Shown here one piece after another: positions 1-7,195 of a stretch of DNA of 13,033 nt. Numbering within the stretch: position 1 is the first letter of the stretch; each line of letters opens with the position of its first letter. The DNA lies in the NCBI GenBank assembly GCA_003510215.1, contig DOKQ01000023.1, forward strand, positions 1 through 13,033, written 5' to 3'. The stretch comes from Erysipelotrichaceae bacterium (GTDB taxonomy: Bacteria > Bacillota_I > Bacilli_A > Erysipelotrichales > Erysipelotrichaceae). The notes under the pieces are model-generated. The model was not told the DNA's origin, searched no databases, and was given only the letters and a program-made list of their open reading frames with translations. The translations under genes and the position numbers were made by a program.

Positions 1-273
1 GAGTTTGGTAAACGGGCCGCAATGAATGCACCTATCCAGGGTAGTGCTGCGGATCTGATTAAACTTGCGATGCTTGAAGTAGAGAAAGCCATTGAAGCGA
101 CTTCCGCAAAACTAATTCTTCAGGTGCATGATGAACTTGTTTTTGAGGTAAAAGAAGATGAGGCTGAAAAAGTAGCCCAAATGGTCGTTGATGCTATGAG
201 TCAGGTAGTCCAACTGGATGTACCACTGGAAGTCAGTTATGCGATAGGCAAAAACTGGTATGAGGCGAAATAA
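1..273 (+). CDS. polA: DNA polymerase I, C-terminal end (5' truncated by window)
   Basis: This is the last 90 codons of a family A DNA polymerase, read in frame from base 1; the start lies upstream of the window. Two diagnostic polymerase-domain motifs are visible: the NAPIQGSAADLIK segment of the fingers/palm junction, and LQVHDELVFE, which is motif C and carries one of the two metal-binding catalytic aspartates (the Asp of VHDE). The enzyme fills gaps and removes RNA primers during replication and excision repair. The stop is 2 nt before mutM, so the two genes are almost certainly co-transcribed. Whether the 3'-5' exonuclease domain is active cannot be judged, because that part is outside the window. 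Confidence 0.97.
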   Translation, partial: EFGKRAAMNAPIQGSAADLIKLAMLEVEKAIEATSAKLILQVHDELVFEVKEDEAEKVAQMVVDAMSQVVQLDVPLEVSYAIGKNWYEAK

Positions 274-275
274 CG

Positions 276-1091
276 ATGCCTGAACTACCTGAAGTTGAAA
301 CCGTGGTTCGTACATTGGAGTCCATGTTATTTGGTGTAAAAATCAAGGATGTGACCGTATATTATCCGAAAATCGTAGCGATGGATACACAGCAGTTTAA
401 ACATCTGATTATTGGGAAATCGTTTACCGAGTTTCGTCGACGTGGAAAATATGCACTTTACCACTTGGAAGATGTTGTTTTAATGGTTCATTTACGAATG
501 GAAGGACGATTCTATGTGTACCCGACCACACATCCAGTCTCTAAACACACCCATGTCGTTTTTGATTTGGATGATGGCCGACAGTTGCATTACCACGATA
601 CACGTAAGTTTGGACGTTTTGAACTGTTACTACCGGAAGAGGTAAATCAGCGTTTAAACCATTTGGGACCTGAACCCTACGATGTGACTGCAGAGTGGTT
701 ACACATGCGAATGTCCAAGTCAAGCCTGCGACTCAAAGCATTTCTGTTAGATCAGTCCCATGTGGCAGGTCTTGGTAATATTTATGCAGACGAGGTTATT
801 TTTCGTGTCGGTGTTCATCCGGCAACCCGTGTTGGGCAATTAAGTTTAACGGAAATCGAACATCTGGTTGTGGCAATCAAGGATGTCATTTTACAGGCAG
901 TTGCCTTAGGTGGAACCACAATCCGATCTTACACCTCTTCTTTGGGTGTCAGTGGACGTTTTCAGTTAAGTCTGCAGGTGCATATGAAGGAAAATCAGCC
1001 ATGCCCGGTTTGTGGGACTTTAATTATTAAAATTCGCTGTTGCGGTCGAGGGACGTATCTTTGCAATCAGTGTCAGAAGGTGAAGGAATGA
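276..1091 (+). CDS. mutM: Formamidopyrimidine-DNA glycosylase (Fpg/MutM)
   Basis: A 271-residue bifunctional DNA glycosylase/AP lyase that removes 8-oxoguanine and formamidopyrimidines. The N-terminus MPELPEVE supplies the catalytic Pro2 (Schiff base after Met removal) and Glu3. Lys58 in RRRGKY is the conserved catalytic lysine, and HLRMEGRF holds the void-filling Met. GNIYADE, in the helix-two-turn-helix region, is intact. The C-terminal zinc finger has Cys243, Cys246, Cys263 and Cys266 with the DNA-contacting Arg258 in GRGT. Oddly, residues 255-256 in the finger turn are two further cysteines (RCCGRGT), where the family usually has a small or hydrophobic residue and Gly. The start follows polA by 2 nt, and the stop overlaps the coaE start as ATGA. 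Length is normal for the family. Confidence 0.97.
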   Translation: MPELPEVETVVRTLESMLFGVKIKDVTVYYPKIVAMDTQQFKHLIIGKSFTEFRRRGKYALYHLEDVVLMVHLRMEGRFYVYPTTHPVSKHTHVVFDLDDGRQLHYHDTRKFGRFELLLPEEVNQRLNHLGPEPYDVTAEWLHMRMSKSSLRLKAFLLDQSHVAGLGNIYADEVIFRVGVHPATRVGQLSLTEIEHLVVAIKDVILQAVALGGTTIRSYTSSLGVSGRFQLSLQVHMKENQPCPVCGTLIIKIRCCGRGTYLCNQCQKVKE

Positions 1092-1687
1092 AAAAAATTG
1101 CGATAACCGGATCAATCGGCAGTGGGAAGAGTACGGTGAGTCAGTATCTGCGATCACGTGGTTTTTATGTTGCGGATTCGGATGCCATTGTCAAAGATCT
1201 GTATCAGCAGGATGCAAGTGTAAAAGCCAAGTTTGTTGAGTGGTTTGGGGAATCGATTATTCTGAACGGAGATGTGGATAAACGCCGCTTGAAGCAACTA
1301 TTTCTAGAAGATCAGCATAATCGGAAAAAAGTCGAAACTTATGTTCATCAGCGTGTTAAAGAGAGGCTTTTTGATTTTATGGACCAGCATTCCGAGTCGG
1401 CAGTCGTCTTTTGTGAAGTTCCCTTATTGTTTGAGGTGAACTGGCAGCATGAGTTTGATGAAACATGGCTGGTGGTAACTTCGAGGGATGTACTGATCAA
1501 GCGATTGCAATCGTATCGTGGGATGTCATTGGAAGCGATTGAACATATGCTGATGTGGCAGATGTCCGTGGAAGAGAAAATAGCTAAAGCGGATGTTGTT
1601 ATTGAAAATCAGGGAAGTCTTGAACGACTTTATGAGTTGGTCGATCAGCTTGTAGATAGAGAAGGTGAAAGAAATGATTGTAGCTAA
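1088..1687 (+). CDS. coaE: Dephospho-CoA kinase
   Basis: A 199-residue P-loop kinase catalysing the last step of coenzyme A synthesis, the ATP-dependent 3'-phosphorylation of dephospho-CoA in the cytosol. The Walker A motif GSIGSGKST lies at residues 8-16, followed by VADSDAIVKDLY, the conserved Asp region that positions substrate. CEVPLLFE corresponds to the family signature usually read as D-V-P-L-L-F-E. The lid and C-terminal signature is present as RGMSLEAIEHMLMWQ...AKADVVIENQGS. The ATG at 1088 is chosen because it is the normal family start (MKKIAITG), forms an ATGA overlap with mutM, and has GAAGG just upstream; the reading frame is open further upstream without similarity. The 3' end overlaps dnaB by 14 nt. 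Confidence 0.96.
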   Translation: MKKIAITGSIGSGKSTVSQYLRSRGFYVADSDAIVKDLYQQDASVKAKFVEWFGESIILNGDVDKRRLKQLFLEDQHNRKKVETYVHQRVKERLFDFMDQHSESAVVFCEVPLLFEVNWQHEFDETWLVVTSRDVLIKRLQSYRGMSLEAIEHMLMWQMSVEEKIAKADVVIENQGSLERLYELVDQLVDREGERNDCS

Positions 1688-2885
1688 AGATAGTTATAAA
1701 GTGAATCGTGTGAGTGAAATCAGCATTCAGAGTGTTGAATCTTTAATGTGGTTTTATCAACCGCTGATTGGTTCTCAGGCTGTAACCCTTTATTTGACAC
1801 TAAATAGCGAAGGGTTGCTTCAACCGCAATTTGATACACATCAACGACTATGTGAAGTGCTCGATTGTTCAATTGATGAGCTTCTTGTTGCACGGAAAAA
1901 GTGTGAACAGGCGTTTTTAATCAAAACCTTTCATCAGTTGCAGGGAACACGAAACTTTTATCTTTATGAGTGTTTACCACCTCTACCGATTGCCTCAGCC
2001 CTTATCCATCAGGTACTGGGCAGATGGTATTATAAAATGATGGGGAGGGAATCATTTGATCAGCTTAAGCAGCGATTTGTCAAAGAGTTCTTATCCTCTG
2101 ATACCTTCACGAACGTAAGTGAATCATTCTCATCTTCCATTTTATCCTCTTGGGATGATCAGAAGGAAACTACGTATCAGCAAATCAAGCCTGAAAAGCA
2201 AAAGTCTAATGAGCATCTGAAAATCACGTTTAATACGGCTAAGTTTCTTCGCAACTTTTCAGCATTGGCGTTTCCCATTGAAGCTAGAACGGCAGAGAAT
2301 ATTCGGATTATTGAAGAAGGTGGGACTTTGTACAATATCGATGAAGAGAAAATGCAGATGCTGGTGTCCAGGTGTGTGAGTCTTAAAGACAAATGGCTGG
2401 ATGTAGAAAAGCTTAAAAAGAAAATGCGTGAGACAAAAATACAGGAAACAACACTTCCGGATGATCCATTTATGGCCAACAGTGTCGCTTTTCTTCAGTC
2501 CAAACAACATGGCATTTCGGTGAGTGCTGCAGATAAACGATTAATTGAATATCTTCTTCTGGAAATGAAACTTCCATCTGAAGTGGTCAATGTCTTAATT
2601 GACTATGCCTTGACTCAAAATGATATGCGTCTTTCCCGACCTTATGTTGAGAAAATTGCATCCACACTTGTGCGTCTTCAGGTGAAAAATAAAGAAGAGG
2701 CAAGGGATGCATTGTATGCATCGTTCAATAAGAAGAAATCGAGTCGAAAAGATGAGTTGCCACAATGGTGGAATGAGTCAGAAAATGAAAGTAAAGAATC
2801 GATACCAGTCAAAGAATCGGTGGACAAACAGTCGGTTGACCGTAAATCCATCATTGAAAATATCAAGAAGGGAGAACTCAAATGA
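1674..2885 (+). CDS. dnaB: Replication initiation / membrane attachment protein DnaB (Firmicute type)
   Basis: A 403-residue protein of the Firmicute DnaB/DnaD family, which works with DnaD and DnaI to load the replicative helicase at the origin and at restart sites. It is not the helicase called DnaB in E. coli. The N-terminal ~110 residues match the winged-helix part (SIQSVESLMWFYQPLIGSQA). The region around residues 265-350 (PFMANSVAFLQS through YVEKIASTLVRLQ) is the DnaB_2/DnaD C-terminal domain; the usual Trp of its YxxxIxxxW motif is Leu here. The tail is charged (WWNESENESKE). ATG 1674 is preferred over the in-frame GTG at 1665, because AGAAGGTG ends 6 nt before it. It overlaps coaE by 14 nt and dnaI by ATGA. 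It is somewhat shorter than the Bacillus protein. Confidence 0.9.
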   Translation: MIVAKDSYKVNRVSEISIQSVESLMWFYQPLIGSQAVTLYLTLNSEGLLQPQFDTHQRLCEVLDCSIDELLVARKKCEQAFLIKTFHQLQGTRNFYLYECLPPLPIASALIHQVLGRWYYKMMGRESFDQLKQRFVKEFLSSDTFTNVSESFSSSILSSWDDQKETTYQQIKPEKQKSNEHLKITFNTAKFLRNFSALAFPIEARTAENIRIIEEGGTLYNIDEEKMQMLVSRCVSLKDKWLDVEKLKKKMRETKIQETTLPDDPFMANSVAFLQSKQHGISVSAADKRLIEYLLLEMKLPSEVVNVLIDYALTQNDMRLSRPYVEKIASTLVRLQVKNKEEARDALYASFNKKKSSRKDELPQWWNESENESKESIPVKESVDKQSVDRKSIIENIKKGELK

Positions 2886-3799
2886 AACCAATCTCGCTGA
2901 CAGTGACACTTACCAAAGAACAGCTTCAGGCTCGTCAACTGCTTCTAAATCAGGTCATTGAGTTTGACGAAGTAAAAGAATTCCAAAAGACTTTTGGAGT
3001 CGATGATGAGTTTATAGCGCAATATGTTCAGCGTTTCAGTAACTGGGTGCAGAACAGGCGTCTTTGCGATGGTTGTACGGGTTTGCATATGTGCCGTCAG
3101 AGTACAAAAGGTGCAACGCTTGAGCTATTGATGGATGATGATGTACTTACAACGGAAATCAGTAAGTGCCGCTATACAAGGGAAGAAGAAGAGAAGAAAT
3201 CACATTTGAGTCAATTTGTCATTTCAGATATGCCTGAACATTGGGCAACACTTACACTCGCTTCCCTGGAGTTGGATCAGGAGTCGGATGACTATCTTCT
3301 TCTTGTGGACGCATTTACCCGCTGGCTACGTCAGCCTGATGCCAAGGGATTTTATTTATATGGACATCCGGGAGTTGGTAAGACCTATTTGCTTGGATGT
3401 GTTGCCAATATGGTGGCAAAATCCGGAAAGACTGTGGCATTTGTTCATGTGCCTTCACTGATTTCCAAATTAAAAGGTTACCTGGATTCAAGAGATGAAC
3501 TAAATCAATTGCTTGAAAAGTGTAAGAAAGCAGATGTTTTATTTATGGATGATCTTGGGGCAGAAAGTGTGACCAGCTGGGTTCGAGATGAGGTGCTTCT
3601 GACCATTCTGAATGATCGTCTTGAACACAAGCGACCCACATGGTTTTCGAGCAATGAAGACTTTAAAACGTTGCGTCAACACTATACCTACAATCAGAAA
3701 GGTGAAAAGGAAGAGATGAAAGCAATCCGAATCATGGAACGTATCTCAGCTCTTGCGGTTGAGCGAAAGTTGTCCGGAACAAACCGTCGCAAAGAGTGA
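2882..3799 (+). CDS. dnaI: Primosomal helicase loader DnaI
   Basis: A 305-residue AAA+ ATPase that loads the replicative helicase (DnaC in Firmicutes). The N-terminal helicase-binding domain has the expected zinc-site residues: Cys62 and Cys65 (CDGC), His69, Cys71 and Cys96. The C-terminal ATPase has Walker A GHPGVGKT at 161-168, Walker B VLFMDDLGAE near 219-227, a sensor I segment WFSSNEDF and a basic RIMERI segment near the end where the arginine finger/sensor II lies. The start overlaps the dnaB stop as ATGA, implying translational coupling and matched amounts of the two loaders. No terminator is seen after it, so some read-through to pfkA is possible. Confidence 0.95.
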   Translation: MKPISLTVTLTKEQLQARQLLLNQVIEFDEVKEFQKTFGVDDEFIAQYVQRFSNWVQNRRLCDGCTGLHMCRQSTKGATLELLMDDDVLTTEISKCRYTREEEEKKSHLSQFVISDMPEHWATLTLASLELDQESDDYLLLVDAFTRWLRQPDAKGFYLYGHPGVGKTYLLGCVANMVAKSGKTVAFVHVPSLISKLKGYLDSRDELNQLLEKCKKADVLFMDDLGAESVTSWVRDEVLLTILNDRLEHKRPTWFSSNEDFKTLRQHYTYNQKGEKEEMKAIRIMERISALAVERKLSGTNRRKE

Positions 3800-3805
3800 T
3801 TTTTC

Positions 3806-3834
3806 TTCTCAATAACACTATTAAATGGTATGAT
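3806..3834 (+). promoter_or_regulatory. Probable sigma-A promoter of the pfkA operon
   Basis: In the 60-nt gap after dnaI there is TTCTCA (3806-3811) and TATGAT (3829-3834) with a 17-nt spacer. The -10 is preceded by TGG, giving an extended -10 element (TGNTATGAT). The -35 matches the consensus at 4 of 6 positions. It lies about 25 nt before the pfkA GTG start. No hairpin terminator for the upstream operon and no catabolite (cre-like) palindrome were recognised here. Confidence 0.55.
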
Positions 3835-3859
3835 AAATAGGAAATGAGGTGCGATTGTA

Positions 3860-4819
3860 GTGAATAAAATAGGTATTTTAACTTCAGGTGGCGATTCGCC
3901 AGGAATGAACGCGGCGATTCGAGCGATCACACGAAGTGCACTCTACCACGGGCTTGAGGTCTATGGCATTTACAATGGATATCGAGGACTTGTGGAGAAC
4001 AATATTGAACCATTAACACGAGGAAGTGTCAGTGACATTATGATCAAGGGTGGCACAATTCTTGGTAGCGCCCGACTTCCTGAGTTTAAGGATGTTGAAA
4101 TCCAAAAGAAAGCTGTTGAGATTTTGAACTCTCATGGAATTGAAGCTCTTGTGGTTATTGGTGGTGATGGTACATACAAAGGTGCGATGGCGTTGACCCA
4201 ACTGGGTGTCAATTGCATCGGATTGCCTGGTACCATTGACAACGATATTTCATCCACAGATTTTACCATCGGATTTGATACTGCGTTAAACACAGTCATC
4301 GAATGTGTGGATAAACTGAGAGATACATCAAGTTCACATCACCGCTGTTCAGTCGTTGAAGTAATGGGGAATCGCTGTGGCGATTTGGCTATCTACTCAG
4401 GCCTTTCCTGTGGTGCAGAAATTATTGTTACACCCGAAACAGGTTATGATGAACAGACGGTTTTGGAACAACTTCGCTATTATGAACAAGTAAAGGCGAA
4501 ACGACATGCGATTGTCGTTATCAGTGAGAAAATCACGGATGTTGATAGTTTGGCCACAAAAATCAGTAAAGCGACAGGATTTTCCGGTCGTGCGACGGTG
4601 CTTGGGCATATTCAACGAGGTGGTTCGCCCACGGCCTTTGATCGTGTGTTAGCTACACGGATGGGTGATAAAGCAGTTGAACTGCTTGTTTCCGGTATCG
4701 GCGGACACTGTGTAGGCATCCTCAACAATGAAATTACTTCACTGCCAATCGAAGAAGCATTGGCTTTGCCGAAGAAATCTCGCAAACCATTTTTTGCTCT
4801 TCATGAGCGACTCGTATAA
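3860..4819 (+). CDS. pfkA: ATP-dependent 6-phosphofructokinase
   Basis: A 319-residue bacterial PFK-A that converts fructose-6-phosphate plus ATP to fructose-1,6-bisphosphate, the committed step of glycolysis. Seen: the ATP-site GGDSPGMNA (10-18) and GGDGTYKG (101-108), catalytic TIDND with Asp127, Arg72, Arg162, Arg244/His250/Arg253 in the substrate loop, and an allosteric-site set (Arg21, Arg25, Arg54, Arg154, Glu187) matching E. coli numbering. Gly104 in GGDG is the usual marker for ATP rather than pyrophosphate use. The oddity is MGNRCGD at 169-175: position 171, normally an active-site Arg, is Asn, with Arg shifted to 172. The start is GTG with GAGGTG 8 nt upstream. A probable promoter precedes it; pyk follows after 14 nt. 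Confidence 0.97.
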   Translation: MNKIGILTSGGDSPGMNAAIRAITRSALYHGLEVYGIYNGYRGLVENNIEPLTRGSVSDIMIKGGTILGSARLPEFKDVEIQKKAVEILNSHGIEALVVIGGDGTYKGAMALTQLGVNCIGLPGTIDNDISSTDFTIGFDTALNTVIECVDKLRDTSSSHHRCSVVEVMGNRCGDLAIYSGLSCGAEIIVTPETGYDEQTVLEQLRYYEQVKAKRHAIVVISEKITDVDSLATKISKATGFSGRATVLGHIQRGGSPTAFDRVLATRMGDKAVELLVSGIGGHCVGILNNEITSLPIEEALALPKKSRKPFFALHERLV

Positions 4820-4833
4820 AGGAGAACTTAATA

Positions 4834-6258
4834 ATGAAACCAATTCGTAAGACAAAAATTATTTGTACACTTGGTCCTGCAAGTGATACTCAGGAAATGA
4901 TTGAAAAACTGGCTGTTGCGGGAATGAATATCTGTCGTTTAAACTTTTCACATGAAGATCATGTGAAGCATGCAGAACGTATTCGAAATATCCGTGAGGT
5001 AAGTGAAAAGACTGGATTTAACTTAGCTGTGATGATGGACACAAAAGGACCTGAAATCCGTTGTGGCATCATGGAAAATGGAGCACTCAACTTTAAAAAG
5101 GGCGATATCGTCAAAGTGGTTCGGGAAGAATTGGTCGGAAACAATGAACGTTTCCACATTTCCTGTCCTGAATTGTTTGATGATATTCGTGCCAACGATT
5201 TTCTTCTCATTGATGATGGAAAAATGCGTCTGACTGTATTGGAGAATACAGGAAGTGAACTAACCTGCCGTATTGAAAATCCTGGAGTCATTAAAACCCG
5301 TAAAGGTGTCAATGTTCCAAATGTGAAGTTATCGATGCCATTTATTTCTACCAAAGATGATGCGGATATCCGTTTTGGATGTCAGAATGATGTGGACTTT
5401 ATTGCGGCTTCCTTTGTTCGCCGCAAAGAGGATGTTCTAGCCATCCGTAAGATTATGGCTGAAGAGGGAACACCGAAAATTCAGATTATCTCAAAGATTG
5501 AAAATCAGGAAGGTATGGATAACCTAAGAGACATTCTTGAAGTATCCGATGGTGTGATGGTTGCCCGTGGAGACCTGGGTGTTGAAGTCAGCACTTCACT
5601 GGTTCCTATCTTTCAGAAGAAAATTATTGCCATGGCTAATGAGTTTGGCAAGCCTGTGGTAACAGCAACTCATATGCTTGAGTCCATGATGGCCAATCCT
5701 CGTCCGACACGTGCAGAAGCAAGTGATGTTGCCAACGCTGTGTTGGATGGTACCGATTGCATTATGCTTTCAGGTGAAAGTGCTGTAGGCGACTATCCGA
5801 TTGAAGCTGTAACCGTCATGGATACAATAGCCCGTGGTATTGAGGGAATTTTGCCCTACCGCCAACGCTTGGATCAGGCAATTCAATCTTCCGCACGTAC
5901 TGTTCAGGATGCGATCGGTAGTTCGGTGTGTAACTCAGCATTGAATCTTGATGAAGTGGAGGCAATTGTTGCCTTTACTCAAGGTGGATCTACAGCTCGC
6001 CGAATTTCGAAATTCCGTCCTCCAGTACCTATATTCGCAGTCACATTCACGAAGAGTGTTCAGCGCAAGCTGGAAGCTCACTGGGGTGTGATTCCGATTT
6101 TCTCTGATATTCAAAATGAATTAACAAACGATGATGAATTAGCGAGTATCATTGCAAAGAATTATGGCATTGAAGTTGGCAAGCAAGTCATTATTACCGC
6201 AGGTTACCCAACGGGTGAAGGCACTGCAAATATGATGAAAATTGTTGACGTTAAATAA
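4834..6258 (+). CDS. pyk: Pyruvate kinase
   Basis: A 474-residue pyruvate kinase, which makes ATP and pyruvate from phosphoenolpyruvate and ADP. Seen in order: KIICTLGPAS (8-17), Arg35 with NFSH (37-40), MDTKGPEIR (68-76), the B domain (about 70-170), the catalytic IISKIENQEG with Lys221 and Glu223, ARGDLG with metal-ligand Asp247, ATHMLESM (278-285) and PTRAEASDVANAVLDGTD. In the ATHMLESM motif the common Gln is His. Glu74 in GPEIR corresponds to the residue that marks K+-dependent pyruvate kinases, so K+ dependence is predicted. It lacks the extra C-terminal PEP-utiliser domain of the longer Bacillus enzyme. AAAGGAG is placed 9 nt before the ATG. Pairing with pfkA is a common Firmicute glycolytic operon. 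Confidence 0.97.
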   Translation: MKPIRKTKIICTLGPASDTQEMIEKLAVAGMNICRLNFSHEDHVKHAERIRNIREVSEKTGFNLAVMMDTKGPEIRCGIMENGALNFKKGDIVKVVREELVGNNERFHISCPELFDDIRANDFLLIDDGKMRLTVLENTGSELTCRIENPGVIKTRKGVNVPNVKLSMPFISTKDDADIRFGCQNDVDFIAASFVRRKEDVLAIRKIMAEEGTPKIQIISKIENQEGMDNLRDILEVSDGVMVARGDLGVEVSTSLVPIFQKKIIAMANEFGKPVVTATHMLESMMANPRPTRAEASDVANAVLDGTDCIMLSGESAVGDYPIEAVTVMDTIARGIEGILPYRQRLDQAIQSSARTVQDAIGSSVCNSALNLDEVEAIVAFTQGGSTARRISKFRPPVPIFAVTFTKSVQRKLEAHWGVIPIFSDIQNELTNDDELASIIAKNYGIEVGKQVIITAGYPTGEGTANMMKIVDVK

Positions 6259-6288
6259 TAACTGTAACAATTCGTGAAGGGAGAGCAC

Positions 6289-7188
6289 ATGAAAACGTAC
6301 ATTGGTGTTGATTTAGGCGGAACAAATGTCCGCGTAGCAAAAGTTAACGAACTCGGCGAAATCCTCCAAGAGGTGAAAAGTCCATCCTATGCTCAGGAAG
6401 GTCCAAAAAAAGTCATGGAAAATCTGATGGATTGCATTCGGCAGATTGATGATCTGAAGTCATGTAGTGGTATTGGATTAGGTGTCCCAGGACCTGTTGA
6501 TACCCAAAAAGGTGAGATGATTATGGCTACAAATCTACCTGGATTTGAGCAATACCCAATCGCAAAAACGCTGGAAGCTGAATTTTCGCTTCCTACCTAT
6601 GTGGATAATGATGCCAATGTGGCTGGTCTGGCTGAAGCTCTTGTGGGAGCAGGAAAAGGCTTGCCGGTGGTGTATTACATCACGCAATCCACGGGTATCG
6701 GTGGAGCACTTATTGTGGATGGAAAGGTTGTTTCCGGCCGATTTGGTCATGCGGGTGAAATCGGCAATATCATCATCGATCGCAATCGCAAGAAGTACAA
6801 TCATTTAAATGTGGGAGCGGTTGAAAATGAAGCCAGTGGAAATGCACTGATTCGTATAGCTCGCGAAAAGATTGATCCTAGCATTGATAGTGCGGCTCAA
6901 CTGTTTAAACTTGTTAAGGAAAATCACCCAGTAGCTTTGGAAATCGTCGATACCATGGCTTACGACTTTGCCATGATGTGTTCAGCTATTTCTCATGTAT
7001 GTGATCCGTATGCCTTTATTATTGGTGGTGGTGTCACGAAGAGCAAGGATCTATATTTTGAACAAATGAAATCCTATTACCGTGATTTAGTTCATGTGGG
7101 AATGCGTGAAGTTGATTTCTTCACAGCTTCGCTAAGTGAACCTGGACTCATCGGAGCTGCGATGCTTCCGGTATCCTATGGAAAGTAA
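6289..7188 (+). CDS. ROK-family sugar kinase, zinc-site-less (glucokinase-like)
   Basis: A 299-residue ROK-fold kinase, likely an ATP-dependent glucokinase or related hexose kinase. The phosphate-binding loop VDLGGTNVRVA (7-17), GLGVPGPVD (63-71), catalytic NDAN (Asp108) and STGIGGALI (134-142) are clear. GHAGEIGN (153-160) is the sugar-binding segment with His154 and Glu157. The classical ROK zinc site is gone: the second His of GHxGEIGH is Asn160, and the CxCGxxGC cluster is replaced by NHLNVGAVEN with no cysteine. ATG 6289 is preferred over GTG 6274, because GGGAG ends 5 nt before it and it gives the family start MKTYIGVDLGGT. Its place after pfkA and pyk supports a role feeding glycolysis; the exact sugar is inference. 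Confidence 0.85.
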   Translation: MKTYIGVDLGGTNVRVAKVNELGEILQEVKSPSYAQEGPKKVMENLMDCIRQIDDLKSCSGIGLGVPGPVDTQKGEMIMATNLPGFEQYPIAKTLEAEFSLPTYVDNDANVAGLAEALVGAGKGLPVVYYITQSTGIGGALIVDGKVVSGRFGHAGEIGNIIIDRNRKKYNHLNVGAVENEASGNALIRIAREKIDPSIDSAAQLFKLVKENHPVALEIVDTMAYDFAMMCSAISHVCDPYAFIIGGGVTKSKDLYFEQMKSYYRDLVHVGMREVDFFTASLSEPGLIGAAMLPVSYGK

Positions 7189-7195
7189 GGTAAAT

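Noticed and set aside
1040..1087. Extended coaE start 48 nt upstream inside mutM
   Set aside because: It adds 16 residues without family similarity; the ATG at 1088 gives the normal P-loop kinase N-terminus with an ATGA overlap.
3800..3859. Terminator between dnaI and pfkA
   Set aside because: There is a short T run just after the dnaI stop but no stem precedes it.
4959..5354. 131-codon open frame on the minus strand inside pyk
   Set aside because: It is antisense to a strongly conserved gene, has no recognisable domain, and is explained by codon use of pyk.
7136..7195. Longer M29 peptidase starting at GTG 7136 or ATG 7178
   Set aside because: Both lie inside the ROK kinase gene and lack a good ribosome site; 7196 gives the family N-terminus and metal-ligand numbering that matches the known enzyme.
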